64,000 bases of DNA from Flavobacteriaceae bacterium (lineage in GTDB: Bacteria > Bacteroidota > Bacteroidia > Flavobacteriales > Flavobacteriaceae): NCBI GenBank assembly GCA_028284745.1, contig JANQRC010000009.1, positions 1 to 64,000 of the forward strand. Direction: 5' to 3'. Below the pieces are notes generated by a model that saw nothing but the letters and a program-made list of their open reading frames with translations, did no database searches and was not told the DNA's origin. Both the position numbers and the translations under genes were made by a program. Every line of letters begins with the position of its first letter. Position 1 is the stretch's first letter. Below are positions 26,977-35,080 of the stretch, piece by piece.

Positions 26977-28083
26977 CTACATATTTTCTTTTGGATCCCA
27001 GTCTATTCCCTTTTTCAATTTTTTATTAAAATCAGAAAGGTTTTGTTTTTCTTTTGATTCTTCTTTTGGCAATTCTCCTGTTGTAGATATAATACCTGCA
27101 ACCTTATCAAAATCAGATTTGAAATTTTTATCTTGAATAGGTCTAAATTTCTCATACTCTTTTTCAGCAAGTTTCTTAGCTACTTTAGCAGATATTCTTC
27201 CTGAATCTTTTAGTATATCATATTCATTAAAATCTAAAAATAAATCAAGCCTCTCAACCCAATCTTTCATCTTTAAACCTTTCCTTCTTCGAGCCATATT
27301 TTCAGCAAAGTCTAAATACATTGATACTACTCTATTTAGTTCAGAAATTTCTTCTTTTTTTAAATAGTTTTTAGCAATTGAAACATCACTCTTATATATT
27401 TTCCCACCTTTTTTTTGATTCTTCCAATGAGTAAGTCCCATAAATGGTTTTTTGGCATTTGCACGTTCATATACTAATTCAGCAGCAGTATGATGTGTAA
27501 TAGCCCAATGCAATTTATTCTGAACAGTAGCATAAAAATCCTTTGTTATTTTTGCATTTGGGTCATAATCTAAACTACAGTCTTTATATATATCTGTAAT
27601 TTTTGAGTAAAATCTTCTTTCAGATGCGCGTATCTCACGTATCTTCTCTAATAACTCATCAAAATAATCTTTACCAAAAAATGTTTTTCCTTGCTTTAAT
27701 CTTTCATCATCTAAAGCATATCCTTTTACAAGATATGCTTTAAGTATTTTCGATGCCCAAATTCTAAATTGGGTTGCTTTTTGAGAATTAACCCTGTAAC
27801 CAACAGATATAATCGCGTCAAGATTATAAAACTCTACCATGTAAGTTTTTCCGTCATTCCCAGTTGTTGCATTTTTTGCAACAACTGAATCTTTATCCAA
27901 CTCTCCCTCTTCAAAAATGTTTTTCAAATGTCTTGAAACACCTGATTTGTTAATATCAAATATTTCAGCCATTGATTTTTGTGTTACCCAAACAGTTTCA
28001 TTTCCAAGTATAACTTGTATCTTAGTTTCTCCATCATTCCCTTGATAAAAAAGAAAATCAGTATATTTTTCTAAACCACTCAT
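26977..28083 (-). CDS. rhuM: RhuM family protein
   Basis: The 368-residue protein from MSGLEKYTDF matches the RhuM (Rhs-linked 'virulence protein') family: an N-terminal part containing VWVTQKSMAEIFDINKSGVSRHLKNIFEEGEL (an HTH-like segment, about 28-60), then EFYNLDAIISVGYRVNSQ near residue 85, and a long helical C-terminal half (about 130-345). The molecular function is unproven; rhuM genes are frequently found near restriction-modification systems and mobile elements, so a defence or regulatory role is possible. The open frame extends 14 codons upstream to 28125, but a near-palindrome at 28099-28122 and the usual N-terminus favour 28083. AT-rich; probably a passenger of the IS1595 element. 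Confidence 0.82.
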   Translation of the reverse strand: MSGLEKYTDFLFYQGNDGETKIQVILGNETVWVTQKSMAEIFDINKSGVSRHLKNIFEEGELDKDSVVAKNATTGNDGKTYMVEFYNLDAIISVGYRVNSQKATQFRIWASKILKAYLVKGYALDDERLKQGKTFFGKDYFDELLEKIREIRASERRFYSKITDIYKDCSLDYDPNAKITKDFYATVQNKLHWAITHHTAAELVYERANAKKPFMGLTHWKNQKKGGKIYKSDVSIAKNYLKKEEISELNRVVSMYLDFAENMARRRKGLKMKDWVERLDLFLDFNEYDILKDSGRISAKVAKKLAEKEYEKFRPIQDKNFKSDFDKVAGIISTTGELPKEESKEKQNLSDFNKKLKKGIDWDPKENM

Positions 28084-28098
28084 TTTTTGTTTTTTAAA

Positions 28099-28122
28099 GG
28101 TAGGGTACAAATTGTACCTACC
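28099..28122. promoter_or_regulatory. Near-palindrome between transposase and rhuM
   Basis: ggtagggtacaa and attgtacctacc (28099-28122) form a symmetrical site of about 24 bases with one unpaired G. It overlaps the transposase stop and sits 16 bases before the rhuM ATG (28083), where an operator would act; a weak hairpin terminator is the alternative. Confidence 0.5.
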
Positions 28123-29035
28123 CATTGATTAATTCTTTATAAGTTATTCTATTTTCAATTTGATGCAGAAATATGTCAAGTCTTAATGAATCTGCAAAGA
28201 CTCTGGTATTATATCTAAACACAAATTCATCTACATATTTTTGTAAATGTTTTTTTGATGTAAAATGATATATTCCAAAAATACCACGCTTGAGCAATGA
28301 CCAAAAACCTTCTATAGTATTTGTATGAATTCTGCCATTTACGTATTCGCCTTGATTATGCTTCACTATACTATGATCATAAATTCTACTAACTCCTTTA
28401 TAACCTAACCATTCATCAGTATAAAGTTTTGCACTCTCCTTGACTTTTTTTACTATCTCTCTAGTAAGAGTTTCTGATTTTACATCTGTAACCTTTTTAG
28501 CAGAAAGTAAACCATTTCGTTGAACCATCCCTACAACTGGAGTCTTGTCTTTGGAGCTTCTACCTTGTGAGCCTTTTACCTTTTTATTGGCGTGTCTATT
28601 TTTATTTTTCCCACCAATATAAGTTTCATCTGCTTCAACTTCATTTTCCAATTTAGTGTTAGAGTAATCGCCGAAGCAATTTCTAATCCTTTGAAGCATA
28701 AACCAGGCGCTTTTTTGTGTAATATTTAAGTCTCTACTTAACTGTAAAGATGAAATTCCTTTTTTATGAGAAGTAACTATCCATATAGCTAAAAACCACT
28801 TTTGTAATGGCATTTTAGTATTATCAAAAATAGTATTAGTCTTTACATTAAAGTATTTTCCAGTATTCTTACACTTGTATCTATTACCTTTACAATTATA
28901 TACCTTAGAAGTAGCATCAAAAGGACTAATTACATTACCATTCCAGCGTAATTGTTCTAAATGATTAATACAGGTTTGCTCATCAGGAAAAGCATTAATA
29001 AGGTCTAAAACTGATTTTACTTCTTTATTGAACAT
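28118..29035 (-). CDS. IS1595-family transposase
   Basis: The 305-residue protein has an N-terminal cysteine-containing region (VYNCKGNRYKCKNTGKYF, a degenerate zinc ribbon near residues 40-60), an HTH-like segment (SSLQLSRDLNITQKSAWFML) and the DDE/N-type core: EADETYIGG near 135, YTDEWLGY near 215 and NTIEGFWSLLKR near 247. The start at 29035 (MFNKEVKS) is preferred over 29056 because a good promoter lies just upstream. No frameshift is seen and the catalytic acids are present, so it may be active. rhuM follows 34 bases downstream of its stop. Confidence 0.9.
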   Translation of the reverse strand: MFNKEVKSVLDLINAFPDEQTCINHLEQLRWNGNVISPFDATSKVYNCKGNRYKCKNTGKYFNVKTNTIFDNTKMPLQKWFLAIWIVTSHKKGISSLQLSRDLNITQKSAWFMLQRIRNCFGDYSNTKLENEVEADETYIGGKNKNRHANKKVKGSQGRSSKDKTPVVGMVQRNGLLSAKKVTDVKSETLTREIVKKVKESAKLYTDEWLGYKGVSRIYDHSIVKHNQGEYVNGRIHTNTIEGFWSLLKRGIFGIYHFTSKKHLQKYVDEFVFRYNTRVFADSLRLDIFLHQIENRITYKELING

Positions 29036-29055
29036 TGTTGTAGTATTTGACCACA

Positions 29056-29101
29056 CAAATATAAGAAGTTAATTACACTAAAACAAATTTAATTAGTGTA
29101 A
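29056..29101 (-). promoter_or_regulatory. Transposase promoter embedded in a palindrome
   Basis: On the minus strand TTTG (29084-29087), a 20-base spacer, then TATATTTG (29056-29063) gives a textbook Bacteroidota promoter. The -33 element lies in the loop of a 9-bp inverted repeat, ttacactaa/ttagtgtaa (29073-29081 with 29093-29101), which looks like an operator that could repress the transposase. Confidence 0.62.
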
Positions 29102-29167
29102 AATTATATATAATTACCTAAAATTAATTTTCTACTTTTAGGAGGTGTATTTTGTCAAACCTCTGAC

Positions 29168-29181
29168 CGAAAACGTTTTCG
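29168..29181. promoter_or_regulatory. LacI-type operator upstream of the sugar cluster
   Basis: cgaaaacgttttcg is a perfect 14-base palindrome 39 bases before the ATG of the first sugar-cluster gene and 4 bases outside the right end of the IS element. It matches the general LacI/GalR-family operator layout (a CG-centred palindrome such as aaaacgtttt). No regulator gene lies in the window, so a distant LacI-family protein would have to bind it. The spacing to a TAACTTTA element just downstream (TAnnTTTG with one mismatch) suits a promoter-proximal site. Confidence 0.6.
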
Positions 29182-29219
29182 TGTCTTAACTTTAACAGAA
29201 TCCATGTTAATTCTCTGAT

Positions 29220-30197
29220 ATGAATCGAAGAATCTTTGTTAGAAATGCCGCCATGGCTAGTGCTGGAATTAGTTTTTTTGGCCTTGCCGCTTGCGGAAAA
29301 GAAAAAAAAGAAAAGAGCATTAGTGTTCATAAAGAAACACCCATGAAAGGCCCTTTCTTCAGACTTTCACTTGCCCAATGGTCGATTCATAGAATGATTC
29401 GTGAAGAAGGGCTCGATCCCTTCGAATTTGCCGCCAAAGCCAAAGGTTGGGGGTTTGAAGGGCTAGAGTATGTGACGCAACTTTATGAAAAGACCCTTGA
29501 AAAGCCTAATGGCATAGACCTGTTTGTTAGGGAGTCCAAGCTGCGTAGCGCGGATCAAGGAATGAAAGACCTGATCATTATGGTAGACCATGAAGGGGAT
29601 CTGGCTGTTTTGGATGAAGGGGAACGAAACAAGGCTATTGACAATCATAAGAAATGGATGGACGCAGCAGCAGCGATGGGCTGTCACTCCATTCGCATCA
29701 ACCTCTTTGGCACCAACGATCCAGAGGAATGGAAGCCAGTAAGTATCGACTCTTTAGGAAAGCTAGGTGAGTATGGTGAAAAAATAAACGTTGCTGTCCT
29801 AGTAGAAAACCATGGTTGGCTCTCCTCTAATGGGCAGTTACTGTCTCAAGTAATGCGCCAAGTGAATCATCCCTATTGTGGCACGCTTCCCGATTTTGGC
29901 AACTTCTGCATCAAACGAAAGGACGGTTCTCGTTGGGGCGAATGTGAAGAAGAATATGAGCGCTACAAAGGCATGGAAGAGATCATGCCCTTCGCTAAAG
30001 CAGTAAGCGCAAAATCCTATGACTTTGACGATGCAGGGAACGAGACGACCATAGACTACGAACGCATGCTTCGTATCGTTAACAGCTTTGGATATAAAGG
30101 ATTCATCGGCGTAGAATATGAAGGCAAACGATTATCTGAAGAAGAAGGAATCCTAGCCACTAAAGATCTTTTGATAAAAGCTGCACAATTTGCATAA
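29220..30197 (+). CDS. Exported TIM-barrel sugar isomerase/epimerase-like protein
   Basis: The 325-residue protein starts with a Tat-like twin-arginine motif (NRRIFVRNAAMA) and a hydrophobic run ending GLAACGKEK that could also be a lipoprotein cleavage site. The rest is a xylose-isomerase-like TIM barrel: ENHGWLSSNGQ near residue 197, PDFGNFC near 223 and GVEYEGKRLSEEEG near 302 give the metal-binding acidic and histidine positions of the hydroxypyruvate-isomerase type. It should act outside the cytoplasm on a sugar or keto-sugar. It heads the carbohydrate cluster downstream of the palindromic operator. Confidence 0.85.
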   Translation: MNRRIFVRNAAMASAGISFFGLAACGKEKKEKSISVHKETPMKGPFFRLSLAQWSIHRMIREEGLDPFEFAAKAKGWGFEGLEYVTQLYEKTLEKPNGIDLFVRESKLRSADQGMKDLIIMVDHEGDLAVLDEGERNKAIDNHKKWMDAAAAMGCHSIRINLFGTNDPEEWKPVSIDSLGKLGEYGEKINVAVLVENHGWLSSNGQLLSQVMRQVNHPYCGTLPDFGNFCIKRKDGSRWGECEEEYERYKGMEEIMPFAKAVSAKSYDFDDAGNETTIDYERMLRIVNSFGYKGFIGVEYEGKRLSEEEGILATKDLLIKAAQFA

Positions 30198-30224
30198 ATC
30201 GCTTAACTAACTGTCCTAACCATC

Positions 30225-31451
30225 ATGAACAAGACCAAACAATTTCAACTTTCCCTAATGATGTTCCTAGAATTCTTCATCTGGGGCGGTTGGTTTGTCA
30301 CACTCGGCACTTTTTTGGGCAATAACCTGAATGCTACCGACGGACAAATTGCCCAAGCATTCTCAACACAATCTTGGGGAGCCATCATTGCGCCCTTTAT
30401 CATTGGTCTGATCGCCGATCGCTTCTTTAACGCAGAACGGATCCTGGGCATCCTACACCTTATCGGCGCAGGGTTCATGTATCTGATGTCCCAGACCACA
30501 GATTTTGGCATCTTCTACCCATACGTATTTGGGTATATGGTGGCCTACATGCCCACCTTGGCTTTGGTAAACTCTGTGGCTTTCAACCAAATGAATGACC
30601 CCGCCAAGCAATTTCCCTTCATCAGAGTCTTCGGGACCATCGGATGGATCGCAGCAGGTTGGATCATCAGTTTGGTCTTTGCATGGGATGCTGCCGAAAG
30701 TATTCAGCAAGGCATGTTGAAGAATACATTTTTAATGGTCTCCGTAGCTTCAGCGGTTTTAGGTCTTTTTAGTTTCACCTTGCCCAAGACACCGCCAAAA
30801 GGAAAGGGAGAGAAAGCAAGTATCTCTGATATCCTAGGTCTTGACGCATTATCGTTGTTGAAAGATCGAAACTTCTTGATATTCTTTATCTCTTCTGTGT
30901 TGATCTGTATCCCGTTGGCGTTCTATTATCAAAACCTCAGTCCTTTTTTAACGGAGTTAAAAGTTGAAAACTCGACCGCCTGGGCTTCTGCAGGTCAAAT
31001 ATCCGAAGTACTGTTCATGCTTTTGCTCCCATTCTTCTTTAAACGATATGGATTCAAGACCACCATCGTCGTGGGAATGTTAGCTTGGGCTGTGCGATAT
31101 ACCCTATTCGCATATGGTGATGCCGGTGAGTTGTTCTTCATGCTTGTCCTCGGAATCCTGCTTCATGGCATTTGTTATGACTTCTTCTTCGTTTCAGGCC
31201 AGATCTACACAGATAGTAAAGCGGGTGAGAAGCACAAAAGTGCCGCACAAGGGCTGATCACCTTGGCAACCTATGGCGTAGGGATGCTTATCGGGTTTTG
31301 GGTCGCTGGGAAGATCTCTGGTGAATTCACCAATGCTACTGGCGCGCATCAATGGGGAAGCATCTGGATCTACCCTGCCTTTTTCGCTGTAGGTGTAATG
31401 ATCATTTTTGTACTACTTTTCAAGAACGAAAAAATCAAATATAAGGCATGA
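30225..31451 (+). CDS. MFS transporter, nucleoside-permease-like
   Basis: The 408-residue inner-membrane protein has about twelve helices. Its N-terminus (MMFLEFFIWGGWFVTLGTFL) and the loop IADRFFNAERILG resemble the nucleoside:H+ symporter (NupG) branch of the major facilitator superfamily, which Bacteroidota often keep in sugar or glycoside operons. Given its neighbours, import of a glycoside or sugar derivative is likely. It overlaps the following Gfo/Idh/MocA gene by four bases (ATGA), so the two are probably translationally coupled. Confidence 0.87.
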   Translation: MNKTKQFQLSLMMFLEFFIWGGWFVTLGTFLGNNLNATDGQIAQAFSTQSWGAIIAPFIIGLIADRFFNAERILGILHLIGAGFMYLMSQTTDFGIFYPYVFGYMVAYMPTLALVNSVAFNQMNDPAKQFPFIRVFGTIGWIAAGWIISLVFAWDAAESIQQGMLKNTFLMVSVASAVLGLFSFTLPKTPPKGKGEKASISDILGLDALSLLKDRNFLIFFISSVLICIPLAFYYQNLSPFLTELKVENSTAWASAGQISEVLFMLLLPFFFKRYGFKTTIVVGMLAWAVRYTLFAYGDAGELFFMLVLGILLHGICYDFFFVSGQIYTDSKAGEKHKSAAQGLITLATYGVGMLIGFWVAGKISGEFTNATGAHQWGSIWIYPAFFAVGVMIIFVLLFKNEKIKYKA

Positions 31452-32596
31452 AGCGAAAGCTACGCATGGGGATGATCGGTGGAGGGATAGGCTCCTTCAT
31501 CGGAGATGTGCACCGAAAAGCTGCCGCCATTGATGGCATGATCGAGCTGGTCTGTGGTGCTTTCAGTAGCACAGCAGAGAAATCCAAAAGATCTGGTGAG
31601 ACCTTGTTTCTGCCTCCTGAAAGATGCTATGGTTCATTTGAAGAAATGATCCAAGCAGAAAAAGTACTGCCAGAAGGCGAACGCATGGACTTTGTGGCTA
31701 TCGTGACGCCTAACCACATGCACTTTGCCCCTGCAAAATTAGCGTTGGAAAATGGTTTTCATGTGGTTTGTGACAAGCCCATGACGCTGACCATTGAAGA
31801 AGCTGTGGAACTAGAAAAATTGGTGCAGCGCAGCGGACTCCTCTTCGCATTGACACACAACTATCCCAATAGTCCCATGACCAAGCAAGCCAGGGCCATG
31901 GTCAACAACGGAGAACTTGGCAATATCAGGAAAGTAGTTGTGCAATATCATCAAGGCTGGTTATCAACAGCTGTTGAAAAGTCCGGGCAAAAACAGGCGG
32001 CATGGCGTGTAGACCCAAAAAAATCGGGAATCGGTGGTGCTTTAGGGGATATCGGCACTCATGCCGAAAACCTTGTTGAACATGTAACCGGCCTGCAGAT
32101 CTCTGAGTTGGCCGCAGATCTAGGAAGGTTTGGCCAAGGTCGTGTTTTAGATGATGATGGCAATCTGCTGCTTCGCTTCAACAATGGTGCAAAAGGCATC
32201 ATGTCGTTCTCTCAGATTGCTACGGGTGAGGAAAATAGCCTCTCAATCAAAGTATATGGTGAAAAGGGAAGCTTGGAATGGCATCAAGAAAACCCAAATG
32301 CATTGATCGCGCGATGGTTAGATAAACCCAAGCAGGTCTTCACACCCAATGGGAACGATCTACATCCTGAAGCTGTTGCGGCTTCACGAATTCCTTCCGG
32401 ACACCCTGAAGGGTATCTGGAAGCGTTTGCCAACATTTACAAGAACTTTGCACTACATCTTAGTGCTCGATCAGAAGGGAAAGAAGAACCGACCATACAA
32501 TACCCCACCGTAAGCGATGGTGTGCGTGGTGTGAAATTCATTCATGTCGCGGTTGAAAGTGACAAAAACAATGCCTCTTGGGTCAAAATGAACTAG
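31448..32596 (+). CDS. Gfo/Idh/MocA family sugar oxidoreductase
   Basis: The 382-residue cytoplasmic protein has an N-terminal Rossmann domain (MGMIGGGIGSFIGDVHRKAA, residues 7-26), the conserved VCDKPMTLTIEEA with the catalytic-region lysine near residue 110, and a C-terminal domain with GIGGALGDIGTHAENL near residue 197. Such NAD(P)-dependent enzymes oxidise sugars at C2, C3 or C4. In a cluster with a DUF1080 protein and TIM-barrel isomerases, oxidation at C3 of a glycoside is a reasonable guess. It has no signal peptide. It overlaps the permease gene. Confidence 0.88.
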   Translation: MKRKLRMGMIGGGIGSFIGDVHRKAAAIDGMIELVCGAFSSTAEKSKRSGETLFLPPERCYGSFEEMIQAEKVLPEGERMDFVAIVTPNHMHFAPAKLALENGFHVVCDKPMTLTIEEAVELEKLVQRSGLLFALTHNYPNSPMTKQARAMVNNGELGNIRKVVVQYHQGWLSTAVEKSGQKQAAWRVDPKKSGIGGALGDIGTHAENLVEHVTGLQISELAADLGRFGQGRVLDDDGNLLLRFNNGAKGIMSFSQIATGEENSLSIKVYGEKGSLEWHQENPNALIARWLDKPKQVFTPNGNDLHPEAVAASRIPSGHPEGYLEAFANIYKNFALHLSARSEGKEEPTIQYPTVSDGVRGVKFIHVAVESDKNNASWVKMN

Positions 32597-32626
32597 TCCA
32601 TATTTTAGAGTCTTATTTAAGAGAAC

Positions 32627-33160
32627 ATGAAAAATTGCGAGAACTGTAAAAACGAAATCGAAGATAATTTGATTTGCAGCATATGTGACTACCCATTAGC
32701 AGGGACAAAAAAGGAGCAAGCAAAATTCGTGGCAGATCAAATAATTAAGAAGAGTGATGTTGAAGAAGCCATTGAAAAGCTCAAAAAAAGTAGACTGATC
32801 CTATTCATAGTGGGAGGATTCTATATTCTCTTCCCATTTGTAAGATTCTTTATCAATCCAATTTTTGATCTCGCTAGTTTGTTAGAAATTGCCATAGGTG
32901 TCTTTTTTGTCATTTTTGGATTATTGTCTTTCAAAGCCCCTAAGATCGCCCTACTAGTACCTCTAACACTAATTACATTGTACTATTTGCTTCTATTAGT
33001 TGTGTCTCCTATTCATCTGGTTCAAGGATCTATATGGAAAGTAATTGTGTTTTCTGGATTGACCTATGGGTTGTTAAGTGTGATCAAAGCTGATAAGATT
33101 TTAAAGAAAAACCCATATCTAGCTTCCATTCTTGGATTTGGTAAAATACGCAACTTGTAA
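32627..33160 (+). CDS. Zinc-ribbon membrane protein, function unknown
   Basis: The 177-residue protein begins with two CxxC pairs (CENC at residues 4-7, CSIC at 17-20), a small zinc ribbon. A lysine-rich helix (40-58) and about four membrane helices (60-80, 85-108, 112-132 and 140-158) follow. It looks like a cytoplasmic metal-binding head on an inner-membrane bundle. No family is recognised. Its base composition is more AT-rich than its neighbours and it is an odd member of a sugar cluster, so it may be a later insertion. Only 3 bases separate its stop from the next gene. Confidence 0.6.
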   Translation: MKNCENCKNEIEDNLICSICDYPLAGTKKEQAKFVADQIIKKSDVEEAIEKLKKSRLILFIVGGFYILFPFVRFFINPIFDLASLLEIAIGVFFVIFGLLSFKAPKIALLVPLTLITLYYLLLLVVSPIHLVQGSIWKVIVFSGLTYGLLSVIKADKILKKNPYLASILGFGKIRNL

Positions 33161-33163
33161 ATT

Positions 33164-34216
33164 ATGAAAACCATCAAAGGACCCGCCATATTTCTTGCCC
33201 AATTCGTCGATGACAAACCACCCTTCAACACATTGGAAGGCATGTGCCAATGGGCAGCCGACCTCGGTTATAAAGGCATTCAGATCCCAACTTGGGAAAC
33301 TTTCCTCATCGACTTGGACAAAGCCGCCGAAAGCCAGACCTATTGTGACGAGCTCAAGGGCACCATCAATTCGTATGGTTTGGAGATCACCGAATTATCT
33401 ACCCACCTACAAGGACAACTGGTAGCTGTACATCCTGCCTACGATATCATGTTCGATAATTTTGCCCCTGACGCTGTAAAGGGCAACCCAAAAGCAAGGA
33501 CCGAGTGGGCTGTGAAAACCGTTAAAAAAGCCGCCATCGCCAGCAGAAGGCTCGGATTGAATGCCCATGGCACATTTTCGGGCGCACTCTTGTGGCATAC
33601 CTTCCATCCTTGGCCACAACGCCCTGCAGGTCTGGTAGAAATGGGATTCGAAGAATTGGCAAAACGTTGGTTGCCTATTCTAAATACATTTGATGAGAAT
33701 GGTGTAGATGTCTGTTATGAAGTGCATCCTGGTGAAGACATTCATGATGGCGACACTTTTGAACGCTTTTTGGAAGCTGCCGGAAATCACAAACGCGTGA
33801 ACATTCTCTATGACCCTTCGCACTTTGTACTACAACAGCTAGACTATATCGAGTACATCGACCATTACCACGAATTCATCAAAGCGTTCCACGTAAAAGA
33901 TTCCGAATTCAATCCCACCGGGAAAAAAGGTGTCTTTGGCGGATACAACGATTGGGGAGATCGTGCAGGTCGCTATCGCTCTCCCGGTGACGGGCAGATC
34001 GATTTCAAGACCGTTTTTTCCAAACTGACCCAGTATGGCTGCGATGTCTGGGCTGTGATGGAATGGGAATGCTGTATCAAAAGCCCAGAACAAGGTGCCA
34101 GAGAAGGTGCTCCCTTCATCCAAAGTCATATCATAGAAGCTACACAAAAGGCCTTCGATGATTTTGCAGGTGCCGATATCGATAAAGAACAGTTAAAGAA
34201 AATCCTTGGATCGTAA
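33164..34216 (+). CDS. Cytoplasmic TIM-barrel sugar isomerase/epimerase
   Basis: The 350-residue protein has no signal peptide and is a xylose-isomerase-like TIM barrel. Metal-binding candidates are EVHPGEDIHDGD near residue 187, DPSHFVLQ near 218 with HVKDSEF near 243, and MEWECC near 304. It is related in fold to, but clearly different in sequence from, the exported TIM-barrel protein that heads the cluster. Family members epimerise or isomerise sugars and keto-sugars. Possibly acts after the Gfo/Idh/MocA dehydrogenase. Confidence 0.85.
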   Translation: MKTIKGPAIFLAQFVDDKPPFNTLEGMCQWAADLGYKGIQIPTWETFLIDLDKAAESQTYCDELKGTINSYGLEITELSTHLQGQLVAVHPAYDIMFDNFAPDAVKGNPKARTEWAVKTVKKAAIASRRLGLNAHGTFSGALLWHTFHPWPQRPAGLVEMGFEELAKRWLPILNTFDENGVDVCYEVHPGEDIHDGDTFERFLEAAGNHKRVNILYDPSHFVLQQLDYIEYIDHYHEFIKAFHVKDSEFNPTGKKGVFGGYNDWGDRAGRYRSPGDGQIDFKTVFSKLTQYGCDVWAVMEWECCIKSPEQGAREGAPFIQSHIIEATQKAFDDFAGADIDKEQLKKILGS

Positions 34217-34226
34217 TTCATCCCAC

Positions 34227-35027
34227 ATGAAAAAAATAACCCTCTTTATTGTTACGGCATTGCTGTTGTCGTGCCACGATCAAGCTCAAGAAAAAGATTC
34301 GACGACGTCAGACTCAACTCAGCGGCAAGAGACGGGAAAAGAACCTACCGACCCTAAAGACACCGAGGTCTGGGAGCCCGAACCTGCCAAGATCTCTTTC
34401 GGCGAACACAACATTCCTTCTGATGCGATCATCTTATTCGATGGGAAAAGCCTGGACCCATGGCAAAGTGCAAAGCATGAAGGGCAACCTGCCGATTGGA
34501 TCATGAACGAGGATGGCAGTATGACGGTTCGGGACAAGTCTGGCGACATTCAGACCAAAGAAAACTTTGGAAGTATTCAGCTTCACATCGAATGGAAGAA
34601 TCCCTCGGAACCAAGAGCCGATGGGCAAAATCGTGGGAATAGTGGCATCTACCTGCAAAATCGCTACGAAGTGCAAGTGTTAGACAGTTATGGTGACAAT
34701 CGCACCTATTCCAATGGGCAGGCTGGGTCTGTATACAAGCAGCACGCGCCACTGGTCAATGCTAACAAGCCTTCGGGTGAATGGCAGACATATGACATTA
34801 TCTTTCATGCCCCCAAGTTTGATTCCGAAGGGACAAAAGTTAGAGCTGCCAGACTAACCGTTTTGCATAATGGCGTGTTGGTACAGGATCATGCCGAGAT
34901 CTTGGGCACTACCGAATATATTGGTTTGCCTAAGAACATCGCTCATGGTGATGCCCCGATAAAACTGCAAGACCACAGTGACAACAGTGGGGTTTCTTAT
35001 CGAAATATCTGGGTGAGAAAACTGTAA
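34227..35027 (+). CDS. DUF1080 lipoprotein (3-keto-disaccharide hydrolase-like)
   Basis: From the ATG at 34227 the protein (266 residues) has a lipoprotein signal (LLLSCHDQ) and a disordered Ser/Thr/Glu linker to about residue 50. A DUF1080 concanavalin-like domain follows, with ILFDGKSLDPWQS near 70, NRGNSGIYLQNRYEVQVLDSYG near 145 and PIKLQDHSDNSGVSYRNIWVRKL at the end. DUF1080 proteins are now linked to cleavage of 3-keto-glycosides. Seven upstream codons are open and overlap the preceding gene, but lack a lipoprotein signal. Its place next to a dehydrogenase and isomerases supports a keto-glycoside pathway. Confidence 0.86.
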   Translation: MKKITLFIVTALLLSCHDQAQEKDSTTSDSTQRQETGKEPTDPKDTEVWEPEPAKISFGEHNIPSDAIILFDGKSLDPWQSAKHEGQPADWIMNEDGSMTVRDKSGDIQTKENFGSIQLHIEWKNPSEPRADGQNRGNSGIYLQNRYEVQVLDSYGDNRTYSNGQAGSVYKQHAPLVNANKPSGEWQTYDIIFHAPKFDSEGTKVRAARLTVLHNGVLVQDHAEILGTTEYIGLPKNIAHGDAPIKLQDHSDNSGVSYRNIWVRKL

Positions 35028-35031
35028 GATG

Positions 35032-35060
35032 TTTGCTTTTCGGGTGAATGCTTACCTTTG
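35032..35060 (+). promoter_or_regulatory. Bacteroidota-type promoter of yicC-gmk-nadD
   Basis: TTTG (35032-35035), a 17-base spacer, then TACCTTTG (35053-35060), 20 bases before the yicC ATG. It separates this operon from the sugar cluster that ends at 35027. Confidence 0.65.
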
Positions 35061-35080
35061 CATTCTTTAATTGAGATTGC

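Larger units (their letters stand above)
26821..29164. mobile_element. Probable IS1595-family element carrying rhuM as passenger
   Basis: Left end 26821-26836 reads agaggttctgacaaaa; the reverse complement of the right end (29149-29164) reads agaggtttgacaaaat, i.e. 15 of 16 positions agree allowing one gap. Between them lie an IS1595-type transposase and a rhuM gene on the same strand, both AT-rich. The 8-base flanks (ttgctaat before, gaccgaaa after) do not match, so no target duplication is visible. The left boundary is therefore less certain than the right. IS1595 members are known to carry passenger genes. Confidence 0.6.
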
